Assembly: GCF_013523165.1 (NCBI RefSeq)
Contig: NZ_JAAMQI010000004.1
Coordinates: forward strand, 1-64,000
Direction of reading: 5' to 3'
DNA length: 64,000 nucleotides
Source: Pseudomonas entomophila
Lineage (GTDB): Bacteria > Pseudomonadota > Gammaproteobacteria > Pseudomonadales > Pseudomonadaceae
Part shown: positions 46,159-54,746 of the stretch, piece by piece
Numbering within the stretch: the first letter of the stretch is position 1
Layout: the number at the start of each line of letters is the position of its first letter
Made by a program: the position numbers and the translations under genes
Notes under the pieces: model-generated
Databases searched by the model: none
The model's input: only the letters and a program-made list of their open reading frames with translations
What the model was told of the DNA's origin: nothing

Positions 46159-47355
46159 ATGCATACTAGCTATTCGTTGAAGAGTCTTACGCTTCTTATC
46201 TGGATAGTGAACCTGTGCGCCATCTATGCGTCCACGTTGAGTTATGTCTTTCTGTCTTATTACACCTACAAAGAAACCGGCAACCTGTTGTACTCGCAAG
46301 TCGTGCTATTTGCACCGATGGTGTTGCCTGTCCTGTTTGTCGGGCAAATTTACAAACTGTCCGATAGAGCCTCTCCGCGCGCATTGTTGCTGTTCTCCAA
46401 TGCCTTGGCGTTGGCGGTGGCCGTGCTGGTTTATTCATTACTGCCGACCGTCATAGGGGTTGCGATCATTGGCAGCATCGCCATTGGAGGACTGGACGCG
46501 TTGCAGAGGGTGGGCCGAATCGTTGCCATCAAATGCTATTTCGATTCAGCCAATGTCGAATCTACCGTTCCGTTGACCCTGACAGCACAGTTCATTGCCG
46601 GCGGTATCGCCGGTGCTACGATGGCATTGATCAAGGGCGATATGATGCCTTGGCACGTGCTGGCCATCACTGCCGCATTGTTCGCCATAGCCGCCTTCGC
46701 GGCCTTTCTACTACCCCGCGCGGAACGCCCGACGAGTACCACCGTGCCGGCGTCTACGGCGCTGATCAAAACGTTTGCGGATCTACTGAGAGCCCGACCG
46801 GCATTGTGCCGCAGTTTTTGGGGTTTCATTCTTTTCGTCAGCCTGTATCAAGGCTTCTTCAACGTATCGCGGATCACTCTGCCGGCTCATGTCCTAGGCC
46901 TGTCGGAGAGCTATGTAGGCCTGCTGCAAGCGGTCAACAGCGTGGCCGCCTTGTTCGGCGCGATTCTTTACTACACGTTGAACAAGCGTGGACACAAGCT
47001 GGCGCCCTTTTCCATGGCAACCGCCAGCGCACTGTTCATGGTGGCAGCCGCCTATGGCGGAGGCCTGGCCTCCAGCTACAGCGCTTACTTTTTCTACATC
47101 TTTTTCTTTGAACTGGCCTTTTTCAAATTGCAATCCGACGTCGTGCTGACGGCGCCGGCCGCTGCCATGCCGCTGGTTGCGTCGGTGCAGTATGCGGGCG
47201 TTTATGGTGGAATGATGATAACGATAGTGTTGGGTTCATTGTTGGTCGAGCACATTGGGTTGCTATGGACCAGCGTCATTTTTGTCGTGTGCTATTTGGC
47301 GGCCGCTTTACTGCTCTCGTTCGGTTTAAGGCCTGCCGAGCATGTTGTTCGATAG
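46159..47355 (+). CDS. MFS transporter
   Basis: The 398-aa inner-membrane protein has ~11-12 hydrophobic helices and a central cytoplasmic loop around residues 190-205 (PRAERPTSTT). It looks like a drug- or product-efflux member of the major facilitator superfamily, without a clear subfamily motif. Codon use is visibly lower in GC than in core genes. The ATP-grasp gene follows 174 nt downstream on the same strand, so it may export that enzyme's product (inference). AAGG lies 7 nt before ATG. Confidence 0.82.
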   Translation: MHTSYSLKSLTLLIWIVNLCAIYASTLSYVFLSYYTYKETGNLLYSQVVLFAPMVLPVLFVGQIYKLSDRASPRALLLFSNALALAVAVLVYSLLPTVIGVAIIGSIAIGGLDALQRVGRIVAIKCYFDSANVESTVPLTLTAQFIAGGIAGATMALIKGDMMPWHVLAITAALFAIAAFAAFLLPRAERPTSTTVPASTALIKTFADLLRARPALCRSFWGFILFVSLYQGFFNVSRITLPAHVLGLSESYVGLLQAVNSVAALFGAILYYTLNKRGHKLAPFSMATASALFMVAAAYGGGLASSYSAYFFYIFFFELAFFKLQSDVVLTAPAAAMPLVASVQYAGVYGGMMITIVLGSLLVEHIGLLWTSVIFVVCYLAAALLLSFGLRPAEHVVR

Positions 47356-47529
47356 GTGCTTCATTGTAATAAGTAAGTCGTGAGTTCATGCGTTAGAAGG
47401 CGTGATAGGACTCAGCATACTGTTGTTTTTGCAACAGGTTCAGTGCCTCTTCCACGCTGGCCTTTATGGCGGTTGTTTTTTTCGCTCTGCGGCTATTTCC
47501 TCTCTCACCTAAACGGTATGGAGCACCTT

Positions 47530-48840
47530 ATGAAACACGTCGTCTTGGTCGACAGCACGGTCAGTGGTCTGCTCGCCTTTGAGGCTGCCAAGCGCCTCGG
47601 TTGTCATGTGACCTTCATTCACCCGCGTGATACGTCTTTTCTGACAATATCGGTCAAGGGGGATCACTCGAAAATCGAGCCCTACCTTGAACACGTCGAT
47701 GACTATATTCGCATCGATTCGCTTGAGGGAGAGGAATTTCACAATCTACTGGTGAAGCTCCACGGCATTCGAAAAATCGATGCACTGCTTTCTACGTCTG
47801 AGGCAGCGATTGTTGCCGTAGCCCGGGAAGCCGAGTGGTTCGGTACGCGTTATCCAAGACATGAGCACCTTTGCGATGCTGTTTACAAAAGTCGTCTGCG
47901 TGAACGCTTGCGCGACAATAACGTACGTTCTCCTGACTTTCAGGTCTTGACCGAAAGCCAATTGGCCGAAGGTATAGCCCCGCGGTTGGCATTGCCGTTC
48001 GTGGTCAAACCTACACGTGGTTTTTCCAAACAGTTTTCGGCGATCTGTTTTACCCAGCAGGATTTTGACGTATTCGTTGAACACATCCGCCAGGCGCGTG
48101 CTGATGCCGATCCGATGATCGATGCTCTGGTCAGCCGCGAATACGTGATCGAGCAATACGTGAACGGTACGCTGCATTCTGCCGAAGTCATCGTCCAAGA
48201 CGGGGTCGTGTCGTGCTACGCAACGACCATTCGTTTCCGCGCCGATTACAACGAGATGCTCGAGATGACGGCCACCATGCCCTCGGGGCTGGACGCGGCC
48301 GCGCGCGATGAATTGAAGACCTACGTTCAGCAAGTGTTCACCGTCTTGAAACTGGATATGGGGCTGTATCACGTCGAGTTGCTCCGTGATGATAAAGGCC
48401 CATGCCTGGTAGAGATCAACGCCCGCATGATGGGCAGCGTCGCACCGCAGATGTATCGAATGCTCACCGGGATCGATCCATTCGAAATGCTGATCCGTCT
48501 GCATTTGGGAGAGACCCTCAGGATTGACGACTCTCTGATTAAAGTCGCGGGTACCGTGGTCACGATCGCTTCGCGATATGGCGGGCGAATTGCCGATGAC
48601 TACGACCCTTGCATGTTGCAGCCGCTGCTGGACAAGTACGGCATCACGTTCTGCACTGCCCGTGTCGATCCTGGTCAGAAGGTGAGCGTCTACACCGGCA
48701 ATATTGGAACCATTGGCCATGTCATCGTGCTCGACGAATGTCCTTATGCTGCTGCAAACAAAGGCAACAAGTTCTTGGCCGACCTGTCGTTGCTGTATGG
48801 CAACGAATTGGCGAAATACACCGGTCCTGAGTTGGCGTAA
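47530..48840 (+). CDS. ATP-grasp domain protein (amino-acid ligase-like)
   Basis: The 436-aa cytoplasmic protein has an N-terminal nucleotide-fold region (MKHVVLVDSTVSGLLAFEAAKRLG), an ATP-grasp core (PFVVKPTRGFSKQFSA, EYVIEQYVNG, metal site VEINARMMGS near residue 294-303) and a C-terminal tail. Such carboxylate-amine ligases join amino acids or acids through acyl-phosphates, as in L-amino-acid ligases and peptide-type natural products. The partner substrate is unknown. ATG 47530 has GGAG at 6-nt spacing; an ATG four codons upstream lacks one. Base composition is lower in GC than the core, which suggests acquisition. Confidence 0.85.
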   Translation: MKHVVLVDSTVSGLLAFEAAKRLGCHVTFIHPRDTSFLTISVKGDHSKIEPYLEHVDDYIRIDSLEGEEFHNLLVKLHGIRKIDALLSTSEAAIVAVAREAEWFGTRYPRHEHLCDAVYKSRLRERLRDNNVRSPDFQVLTESQLAEGIAPRLALPFVVKPTRGFSKQFSAICFTQQDFDVFVEHIRQARADADPMIDALVSREYVIEQYVNGTLHSAEVIVQDGVVSCYATTIRFRADYNEMLEMTATMPSGLDAAARDELKTYVQQVFTVLKLDMGLYHVELLRDDKGPCLVEINARMMGSVAPQMYRMLTGIDPFEMLIRLHLGETLRIDDSLIKVAGTVVTIASRYGGRIADDYDPCMLQPLLDKYGITFCTARVDPGQKVSVYTGNIGTIGHVIVLDECPYAAANKGNKFLADLSLLYGNELAKYTGPELA

Positions 48841-49004
48841 GTAATTGCTGTGCCGGTTCCAGTGGTCATGGCGGCCCGTATTGAAGCAAGCCATTGAACA
48901 AGTGATTGGTGCCCATGGCCGCTACCTGATGACTCACGGCGAATGATCCAGATAGCTGCATCTTACGCCACCTCTACTTGCACCTCGTTCGCACGGAGTC
49001 CGCC

Positions 49005-50228
49005 ATGAGCGCCGTTCTCTCGCAGACACACGCCACTGCCAAGGCGGCCCCCTTCATCCTGCTGCTGATCATCTTCATCGACGGCCTGGGCACGGCACTG
49101 CTGATGCCGATGCTGCCGATGCTACTGGATCCGGCCGACCCTGCCGGAGTGGTATTCGCCAGCGCGCCTAATGCCGCTCGGACGGCCTGGCTTTACGGTG
49201 TGCTTTTGGCGGGCTACGCCTTTACAATGATGCTGGGTGCGCCGCTGCTGGGCGCGCTTTCGGACCGTATCGGGCGGCGTCCGACGCTGCTGCTTGCGGT
49301 GGCGGGATCGGTCGCCGGATATGCCCTGAGCACTTGGGCGGTGAGCCAGGGCAACGTGGCCTTGCTGATCGCCGGACGGTTGCTGGGGGGCGCCTTTGCC
49401 GGTAGCGTCCCTGTGGCCCAGGCCATGCTGGTTCAGACCCCGGACAGCGCAATGAAACGCCTCGGCTGGGTGATGTTTGCCATGACTGCGGGCTTTTTCG
49501 CCGGCCCCGCGCTCACGGGTATCCTGCTGGCAGGTCACACACCAGGGGCAAGCTTGCTTCTGCCGTTGCAGGTCGCCCTGACTCTCAGTGTGCTGTGCTT
49601 GTTGATGGCTTTCATACTGCCCTCTAGCCCCGCTCCGGCGGCAACAACGGGGCCATCGCTAATCAGCCAGGTTTTGAACGGCTTCACTTCCCCCGCCACA
49701 CGCAGGCCATTGCTTGCCCTGCTCTGGCTGCAAATAGGCTGGAATCTGTTCTATCAATATCTGCCCTGGATGCTCGCACGCCAGAGCCAGGCCGTAGGCA
49801 GCATCAGCCTGCTGCTGACGGTGATCGGGGTCGGCATGTGCGCCGCCTTCATCTGGGTAGCTGGAGCCCTGCAAACCCGCTATCCAGCACCACGGATCGC
49901 ACGCCTTGCCATCCCCACGCTGGTGGTGAGCTGCGCACTGCTCGCGGCCACGCTCGACAACGCCCTGGCCCTGGTCTTCGGTGCTCTTGCCGCAATCGCC
50001 TACGGTGTGGCCTACACCGCCCTGATCGGGCATGCCCTGGCATGCGAGCGGGCAGGACTGCGTGGTACGGTGCTGGGCATCGCCGCCTCGCTGGCTGCCG
50101 GTGCCGCAGCCGTCACAGCGCTAGTGGGCGGGGTAGTGGGTGTCTGGGGCAACCTGCTGCTGGTCTCGTTGAGCGTGGCCGCGCTGATCCTCAGCTGGGC
50201 CGCCCTGGGGGTGGGAGGCGATCGATGA
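49005..50228 (+). CDS. MFS drug-efflux-like transporter
   Basis: The 407-aa protein has 12 predicted helices. The MFS motif-A-like loop LGALSDRIGRRPTLLLAVAG after helix 2 and RLLGGAFAGSVPVAQAML place it near the TetA/Bcr drug-H+ antiporters. GGAG lies 7 nt before ATG 49005. Its stop codon overlaps the ABC-F start (ATGA), so the two are co-translated; efflux plus ribosome protection suggests a resistance unit. Confidence 0.9.
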   Translation: MSAVLSQTHATAKAAPFILLLIIFIDGLGTALLMPMLPMLLDPADPAGVVFASAPNAARTAWLYGVLLAGYAFTMMLGAPLLGALSDRIGRRPTLLLAVAGSVAGYALSTWAVSQGNVALLIAGRLLGGAFAGSVPVAQAMLVQTPDSAMKRLGWVMFAMTAGFFAGPALTGILLAGHTPGASLLLPLQVALTLSVLCLLMAFILPSSPAPAATTGPSLISQVLNGFTSPATRRPLLALLWLQIGWNLFYQYLPWMLARQSQAVGSISLLLTVIGVGMCAAFIWVAGALQTRYPAPRIARLAIPTLVVSCALLAATLDNALALVFGALAAIAYGVAYTALIGHALACERAGLRGTVLGIAASLAAGAAAVTALVGGVVGVWGNLLLVSLSVAALILSWAALGVGGDR

Positions 50229-51856
50229 GTAGCGACAATGCCACCTTGATCATCAAGGACCTGGCCTTGCGCCTGCCAGACGGCAGGCCGCTGTTCTCGG
50301 GCCTGAACGCGACGTTCTCCAGGCAGTTCACCGGCATCGTGGGGCCCAACGGCAGCGGCAAATCGATGCTGGCGCAGATCATGGCGGGCCGCCTGGCGCC
50401 GAGCGCAGGCAGCGTCCAGTGTGCCGGCAGTATCGGGTATTTGCCGCAGTGGCTGGAACCGATCAGTGGCACCGTCGCCGATCTGCTGGGGGTTCGTCGC
50501 GCTTTGCAGGCCCTGGCCGAAGTCGAGGCGGGCGCCTGCGACCCGGCGCTGTTCGACCTGATCGACGACCGCTGGAACCTGCCAAGCGACATTCATGCCT
50601 GCCTCACACGCCTGGGGCTGGCCCATCTGCCGCTCGATCGTGCGAGCGAGACCTTGAGCGGAGGTGAGACTGTACGCCTGATGCTCGCCGGCCTGCGCCT
50701 GGGTGGCGCACGCGTGTTGATACTCGACGAGCCCACCAATCACCTCGATCGTCAGGCCCGTGAGCAGTTGAGCGAGGAGCTGCGACAAGGCAAGGAAACG
50801 CGCATTATCATTTCCCATGACCGGGCCTTGCTGGAGCATGCCGATCGTATCCTCGAGCTTCGCAGCGATGCACTGGTGCAATACAGCGGCGGTTACAGCA
50901 GCTATCGCGAGCAACGCCAGGCCGAGCAGGACAATGCTCACGCTACACTGGTCAGGGCGCGCGCGGCACGCGACAGCGTCGAACACCAGATCACCGTCGC
51001 CCGCCAACGCGAGTTGCAACGCGCCAGTCATGGTCGCAAGGTGGCGCGTGCTACCGGCACTCCGGCCATCGTCGCCAACGCCCAGGCAGAGCGCGCCGAG
51101 CAACACAGCGGCCATCAGCGCATCCAGCAGGCGCGTCTGAGTCAGATGGCGCGCGAGCGGGTCGAGCAGGCCAGCGCGAACGTCGAATCTGTACGTCCAA
51201 GCCAACTGTTGGCACCAACTGGTCTGGTTGCCAACGCGACCCAGGTGGTCATGCTCGAACACTGCGAGCTTCCCTTCGGGCCCGTCGACAGCCGCTTCAT
51301 CGATCTCACCCTGCACGGCCCGGTGCGAGTGGCGGTGATCGGACCGAATGGCTGCGGGAAATCGACCCTGCTGAAGGTGATGGCTGGGCAGCTGCTGCCG
51401 GCCAGCGGCAACGCCCGGCGCGTTGCACGCACACACCTGATAGACCAGCACGCACAGACCTTCGACCCTGGGCACAGCATCGAGCAGGTGCTGCGCAATG
51501 AGCTGGGGACTGCCGAGGAGGGCCGCTTGCGTCAGATCTTCGCCAATGCCGGGCTCGATGCGCGGCAGATGGCTACACCCTTCGCTCAGCTCAGTGGGGG
51601 TGAGCGCCTGCGCGGGGCGCTCGCCTGGCTGGCCGGCGGCCCTGAACAGACCCAACTGCTACTGCTCGACGAAGTGAACAACCATCTCGATCTGGCGGCC
51701 CTGGAAGCGGTCGAGCAACTGCTCAGGCAGTTCAAGGGAGCGCTGATTGTGAGTGCCCATGACCGCGAGTTTTTACAGGCGCTGGAATTGACGCATCAGT
51801 TGATCTGGCAGCCGACGGGGTGGAGTTATGAACCGTGGAGTGAGGCGTTGCAGTGA
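50225..51856 (+). CDS. ABC-F family ATPase
   Basis: The 543-aa soluble protein has two ABC cassettes and no membrane helices. Cassette 1: Walker A GPNGSGKS, signature LSGGETVRLML, Walker B VLILDEPTNHLD. Cassette 2: GPNGCGKS, LSGGERLRGAL, and LLLLDEVNNHLD, in which the usual DEPTNH is DEVNNH. A charged linker (~res 240-330) joins them. ABC-F proteins act on the ribosomal E-site and include antibiotic-resistance factors. Coupling to an MFS efflux gene favours self-protection over a housekeeping EttA/Uup role (inference). Confidence 0.9.
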   Translation: MSSDNATLIIKDLALRLPDGRPLFSGLNATFSRQFTGIVGPNGSGKSMLAQIMAGRLAPSAGSVQCAGSIGYLPQWLEPISGTVADLLGVRRALQALAEVEAGACDPALFDLIDDRWNLPSDIHACLTRLGLAHLPLDRASETLSGGETVRLMLAGLRLGGARVLILDEPTNHLDRQAREQLSEELRQGKETRIIISHDRALLEHADRILELRSDALVQYSGGYSSYREQRQAEQDNAHATLVRARAARDSVEHQITVARQRELQRASHGRKVARATGTPAIVANAQAERAEQHSGHQRIQQARLSQMARERVEQASANVESVRPSQLLAPTGLVANATQVVMLEHCELPFGPVDSRFIDLTLHGPVRVAVIGPNGCGKSTLLKVMAGQLLPASGNARRVARTHLIDQHAQTFDPGHSIEQVLRNELGTAEEGRLRQIFANAGLDARQMATPFAQLSGGERLRGALAWLAGGPEQTQLLLLDEVNNHLDLAALEAVEQLLRQFKGALIVSAHDREFLQALELTHQLIWQPTGWSYEPWSEALQ

Positions 51857-52351
51857 AATGGCCATCTTCCTCAACACCACGATCCGTCTTTGGGCGTGGT
51901 GTAGATATCTTGCAACCGGCAACGTGTGATTATTCATCGCTCAGCGCGCTGGCCCAACTTGGCGACGTCCATGCTACCGGTGCGCCAACCACGATTGAGG
52001 CGTGTGTGACACTGGCTGGGCGTGCTGATGGACGCGCGGCAACTCGCCCGGTGCGATCCACAGCTCACCCGGCCATTCCAGCAGATCGACCTGCTGGTCT
52101 GCCAGAGCTCGGCCAAGGCTGCTGGTCGTATGGCGATCCTGCAAGTCACCGGCTAAGTGCTTGACCCGGCCGGCCTGGCTGAGACACAAGCTGAGCTTGA
52201 TCAGGTTGCCAGGCTTTGTGGCTTTGCAGATCAAACCCGATAACCGGAAGCAAACCTAACGCGCGCCACAAAAACCGCCACCGCATTTCTATAGCGCCCA
52301 CGAAAAAGCCCCGCCAGATCGCCTCTGTACGGGGCTTCGCCTGCACCCACC

Positions 52352-52396
52352 CTGCACCTGCGGCACCTGCGGCACCTGCGGCACCTGCGGCACCGG
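52352..52396 (+). repeat. 9-bp tandem repeat (about five units)
   Basis: CTGCACCTG is followed by three CGGCACCTG units and a variant CGGCACCGG. It is a short minisatellite-like tract that could vary in copy number. Confidence 0.85.
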
Positions 52397-52433
52397 CGTG
52401 TAATAGTGAAATCGGTGGGGACCTTGATTTATA

Positions 52434-52469
52434 TGGCGCACTCGGCGGGGTTCGAACCTACGCCCACTG
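52434..52469 (-). repeat. Partial tRNA-Arg copy (putative att site)
   Basis: 36 bp match the 3' half of tRNA-Arg(CCG) (54524-54559) at 33 positions and in the same orientation, from the CCA end through the T-arm to the anticodon arm. The first 17 bp including one flanking base are identical. This is typical of a site left by tRNA-targeted integration. Confidence 0.75.
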
Positions 52470-52695
52470 AGTCTGACATTCGACTGGTTGAGGAGGATCC
52501 GTCGAGTCGTGACTTCGCCTCGACAAACTCGCGAAACGCTACGTTGCCCAGGTCTCACTGACGTGTGCCATGCGCTGGTTGCAGCACCTTTCGTATTACA
52601 GGGTCCAAGCCCCTACCATCATTTTTACCAGTTTTTCCCCAGGGATAGGTGGATTTAAATTAGGTCGTACCTACCAGCGAAGGCGATGAAGCATC

Positions 52696-54063
52696 ATGAC
52701 CGAACAACGTGAGCATCATAATGCGTTTGCACCTGAATCCATCCGCGAACTTATTGCCACGCTTGAAAACATGCCTGTGGCAGACGCTCATCCCGAGCAG
52801 TTTCCACCGAATGCGGAGGGGGAAGTCGTTCGACAAGAAGGACTTCGCCTGGAGCAGATACGGGCCAAGACAAAGGGCACGCCAACAGAGGACATGGAGA
52901 TCTTATCTTGGTGTCCTGGTGGAAGCGCATCAGGCGGGATCTGCTCGCCGTCCAACAATACGCGGTACAATTGGATGGAAAGGTACAGCGGATGCCACGC
53001 GCTGCCCATAGGTGAGTGTGTACTGTTAGGTGCACATAACGCGGGATTCGATAAAGATGCACCGCGAGCGCCCTCAATGGAAACGTGCCAGGATGTCGAC
53101 ATCGACGAACAACTTTCTTGGGGCGTTCGGGTATTTGATCTGAGAGTGCAATACTTTTCTGGTTCGAGTGGAGCAGACCGCTTCAGTATTATCCATGAGA
53201 CAGCCAATGGACGCACTGTCGAGGGCGACGTATTGGACGATTTATCCAAATTTCGTCGAGATCATAATGCGTACAAAGAGATCGTCATACTCGATTTTCA
53301 TGAGCTTAGAAACTTCACCGCTGCTGCTCATGCCGAATTCAGGACGCTGTTAAATCGCAAGCTCGGCAATTCAATCGTTCCCTATAGCTGTAAGGACGCA
53401 GCCGTAGCGCAACTGTGGGCGCTTGGGATGAATACCGTGGTCGCCTACAGCCATTCAGACCGCGGTCCCCTTTTTTGGCCAGGCGTAAATCAACGCTGGA
53501 TCGGTGACAACACGCCGGGCAAAGACAAGATGGGAGATTTCATCGAGGATGTGGGTTATGAGGAAAAGCCCTTCGGTGAACTCAGGGCCGTCCAGGCCGC
53601 TTATTATTCACTGCCGTTTTTCACACCCAAGGATCTTTCGGAAGACCTGATGGGGTGGTTCGCGAGCACGGAGGAGGGAGGTCCGATTTCTCGTCATTAT
53701 ATCATTAACACTGATTGGTGTTTGCGTCAGCGTCTAGGCGATAACGTGATACATGCGAATGATGTACGTCGTCGGATACGTAACGCGCATGTCGTCACCA
53801 CCAACAGCAGTCCGTATAATTTCAAGGTACAGACCAATTCATATGGTATTTATTGGATGTACAACGGTCAGTACACGGAGAAGATCAGTTTCTCACCCAA
53901 TGTCACTGACTATACCTCCATCGTGTTGATACACAGTGATGCGGACTATGACAGCGAAATTTCATGGGCAGGCCGATCAGTCATCATCAAGAAAGGGTCG
54001 CGTCTGCTATTTCGCGTCCCAGGCGGTAGTACGCCAGAGCTGATCTGGCAGAACGGCGTCTAA
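52696..54063 (+). CDS. PI-PLC X-domain-like protein
   Basis: The 455-aa protein carries the PI-PLC X-like core: LLGAHNAGFDKDAP with H114, SWGVRVFDLRVQY, and FSIIHE with H167, i.e. the two catalytic histidines of the fold, then EIVILDFHEL. The last ~75 residues form a separate beta-rich domain. No signal peptide is visible, so it is cytoplasmic or exported by a specialised route. The family cleaves inositol phospholipids or GPI anchors, and bacterial members include virulence and effector proteins. It is AT-richer than the core and lies inside the tRNA-flanked island, which supports horizontal acquisition. Confidence 0.82.
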   Translation: MTEQREHHNAFAPESIRELIATLENMPVADAHPEQFPPNAEGEVVRQEGLRLEQIRAKTKGTPTEDMEILSWCPGGSASGGICSPSNNTRYNWMERYSGCHALPIGECVLLGAHNAGFDKDAPRAPSMETCQDVDIDEQLSWGVRVFDLRVQYFSGSSGADRFSIIHETANGRTVEGDVLDDLSKFRRDHNAYKEIVILDFHELRNFTAAAHAEFRTLLNRKLGNSIVPYSCKDAAVAQLWALGMNTVVAYSHSDRGPLFWPGVNQRWIGDNTPGKDKMGDFIEDVGYEEKPFGELRAVQAAYYSLPFFTPKDLSEDLMGWFASTEEGGPISRHYIINTDWCLRQRLGDNVIHANDVRRRIRNAHVVTTNSSPYNFKVQTNSYGIYWMYNGQYTEKISFSPNVTDYTSIVLIHSDADYDSEISWAGRSVIIKKGSRLLFRVPGGSTPELIWQNGV

Positions 54064-54523
54064 ATCAATGTTTGAACGTAAGACTTTAGCCAGTGTGGAA
54101 ATTTCTCTGTCATCAACGGAAGGAATACGGTAAAGACGAAGCGGTAATAACTCGCGGATCAGGTTTGGGGTCTGATCTTGGATGTTTTTACCGAAACACG
54201 TAGGCACTGCAGCCGGCCTCGGATGAGCGACCGGCTGATGCTAATGGCATGCTTTGGGTTGTTTATCCTGGAGCCGCCGGATCGTGGCGTGCTTCGACAC
54301 GCTAGAGAAAAGTCATGCTGCCATGGCCCAACTGGCTTGTTCCAGCAGTGCGCACGACCGCTTTTCGTGTGTGTGCAAGGCATCTTAAAACCGCTCCACA
54401 CTTCATCGCCTGGTGAAGGTGCCGTCGGCACTCGATAGCCGGTGTCCTGAAACGAAAAAACCGGCCATGGGCCGGTTTTTTTATCCCCTGTTTGCGAGCC
54501 ATGCCGCACCCAGGGAAACAAGA
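54064..54523. other. 460-bp gap, no gene, holds tRNA terminator
   Basis: Only short frames with no recognisable motif are found on either strand. The segment ends with the hairpin serving tRNA-Arg. It forms the tRNA-proximal part of the putative island. Confidence 0.5.
54455..54482 (-). terminator. Terminator downstream of tRNA-Arg
   Basis: AAAAAACCGGCC-ATG-GGCCGGTTTTTT is a perfect inverted repeat with A/T runs on both sides. In the minus direction it lies ~40 nt after the tRNA 3' end. Confidence 0.85.
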
Positions 54524-54600
54524 TGGCGCACTCGGCGGGATTCGAACCCACGACCACTGCCTTCGGAGGGCAATACTCTATCCAGCTGAGCTACGAGTGC
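54524..54600 (-). tRNA. tRNA-Arg (anticodon CCG)
   Basis: The 77-nt minus-strand sequence folds as a cloverleaf: acceptor GCACTCG/CGAGTGC, D-arm AGCTCAGCTGGATAGAG, anticodon loop CTCCGAA giving CCG, T-arm GTGGG-TTCGAAT-CCCGC, discriminator G and an encoded CCA. It reads CGG codons. It is the intact target site of the putative island to its left. Confidence 0.96.
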
Positions 54601-54746
54601 AACGGGGCACGATGATACCCATCTTGGCGGGCGACGTCCATCGCCTTGATGGGTATACGGTTTCTTCGCAACCGCCTCGAACCATCGGGGTCAGCGGCAA
54701 CCCTTCGAAAGCAGCCGATGACCCGAAAACCGACCCTGCCACGGCG

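Larger units (their letters stand above)
51857..52695. other. 839-bp gap with tandem repeat and tRNA remnant
   Basis: No intact gene is seen. The interval holds a GC-rich decayed stretch (51.9-52.3 kb), a minus-strand terminator-like hairpin (~52302-52336), a 9-bp tandem repeat, and a copy of a tRNA 3' half. AT-rich promoter-like sequence follows before the PLC-like gene. Confidence 0.6.

Noticed and set aside
54007..54207. 66-aa minus-strand frame at the end of the PLC-like gene
   Set aside because: It overlaps the PLC-like gene and shows no motif or clear ribosome binding site.
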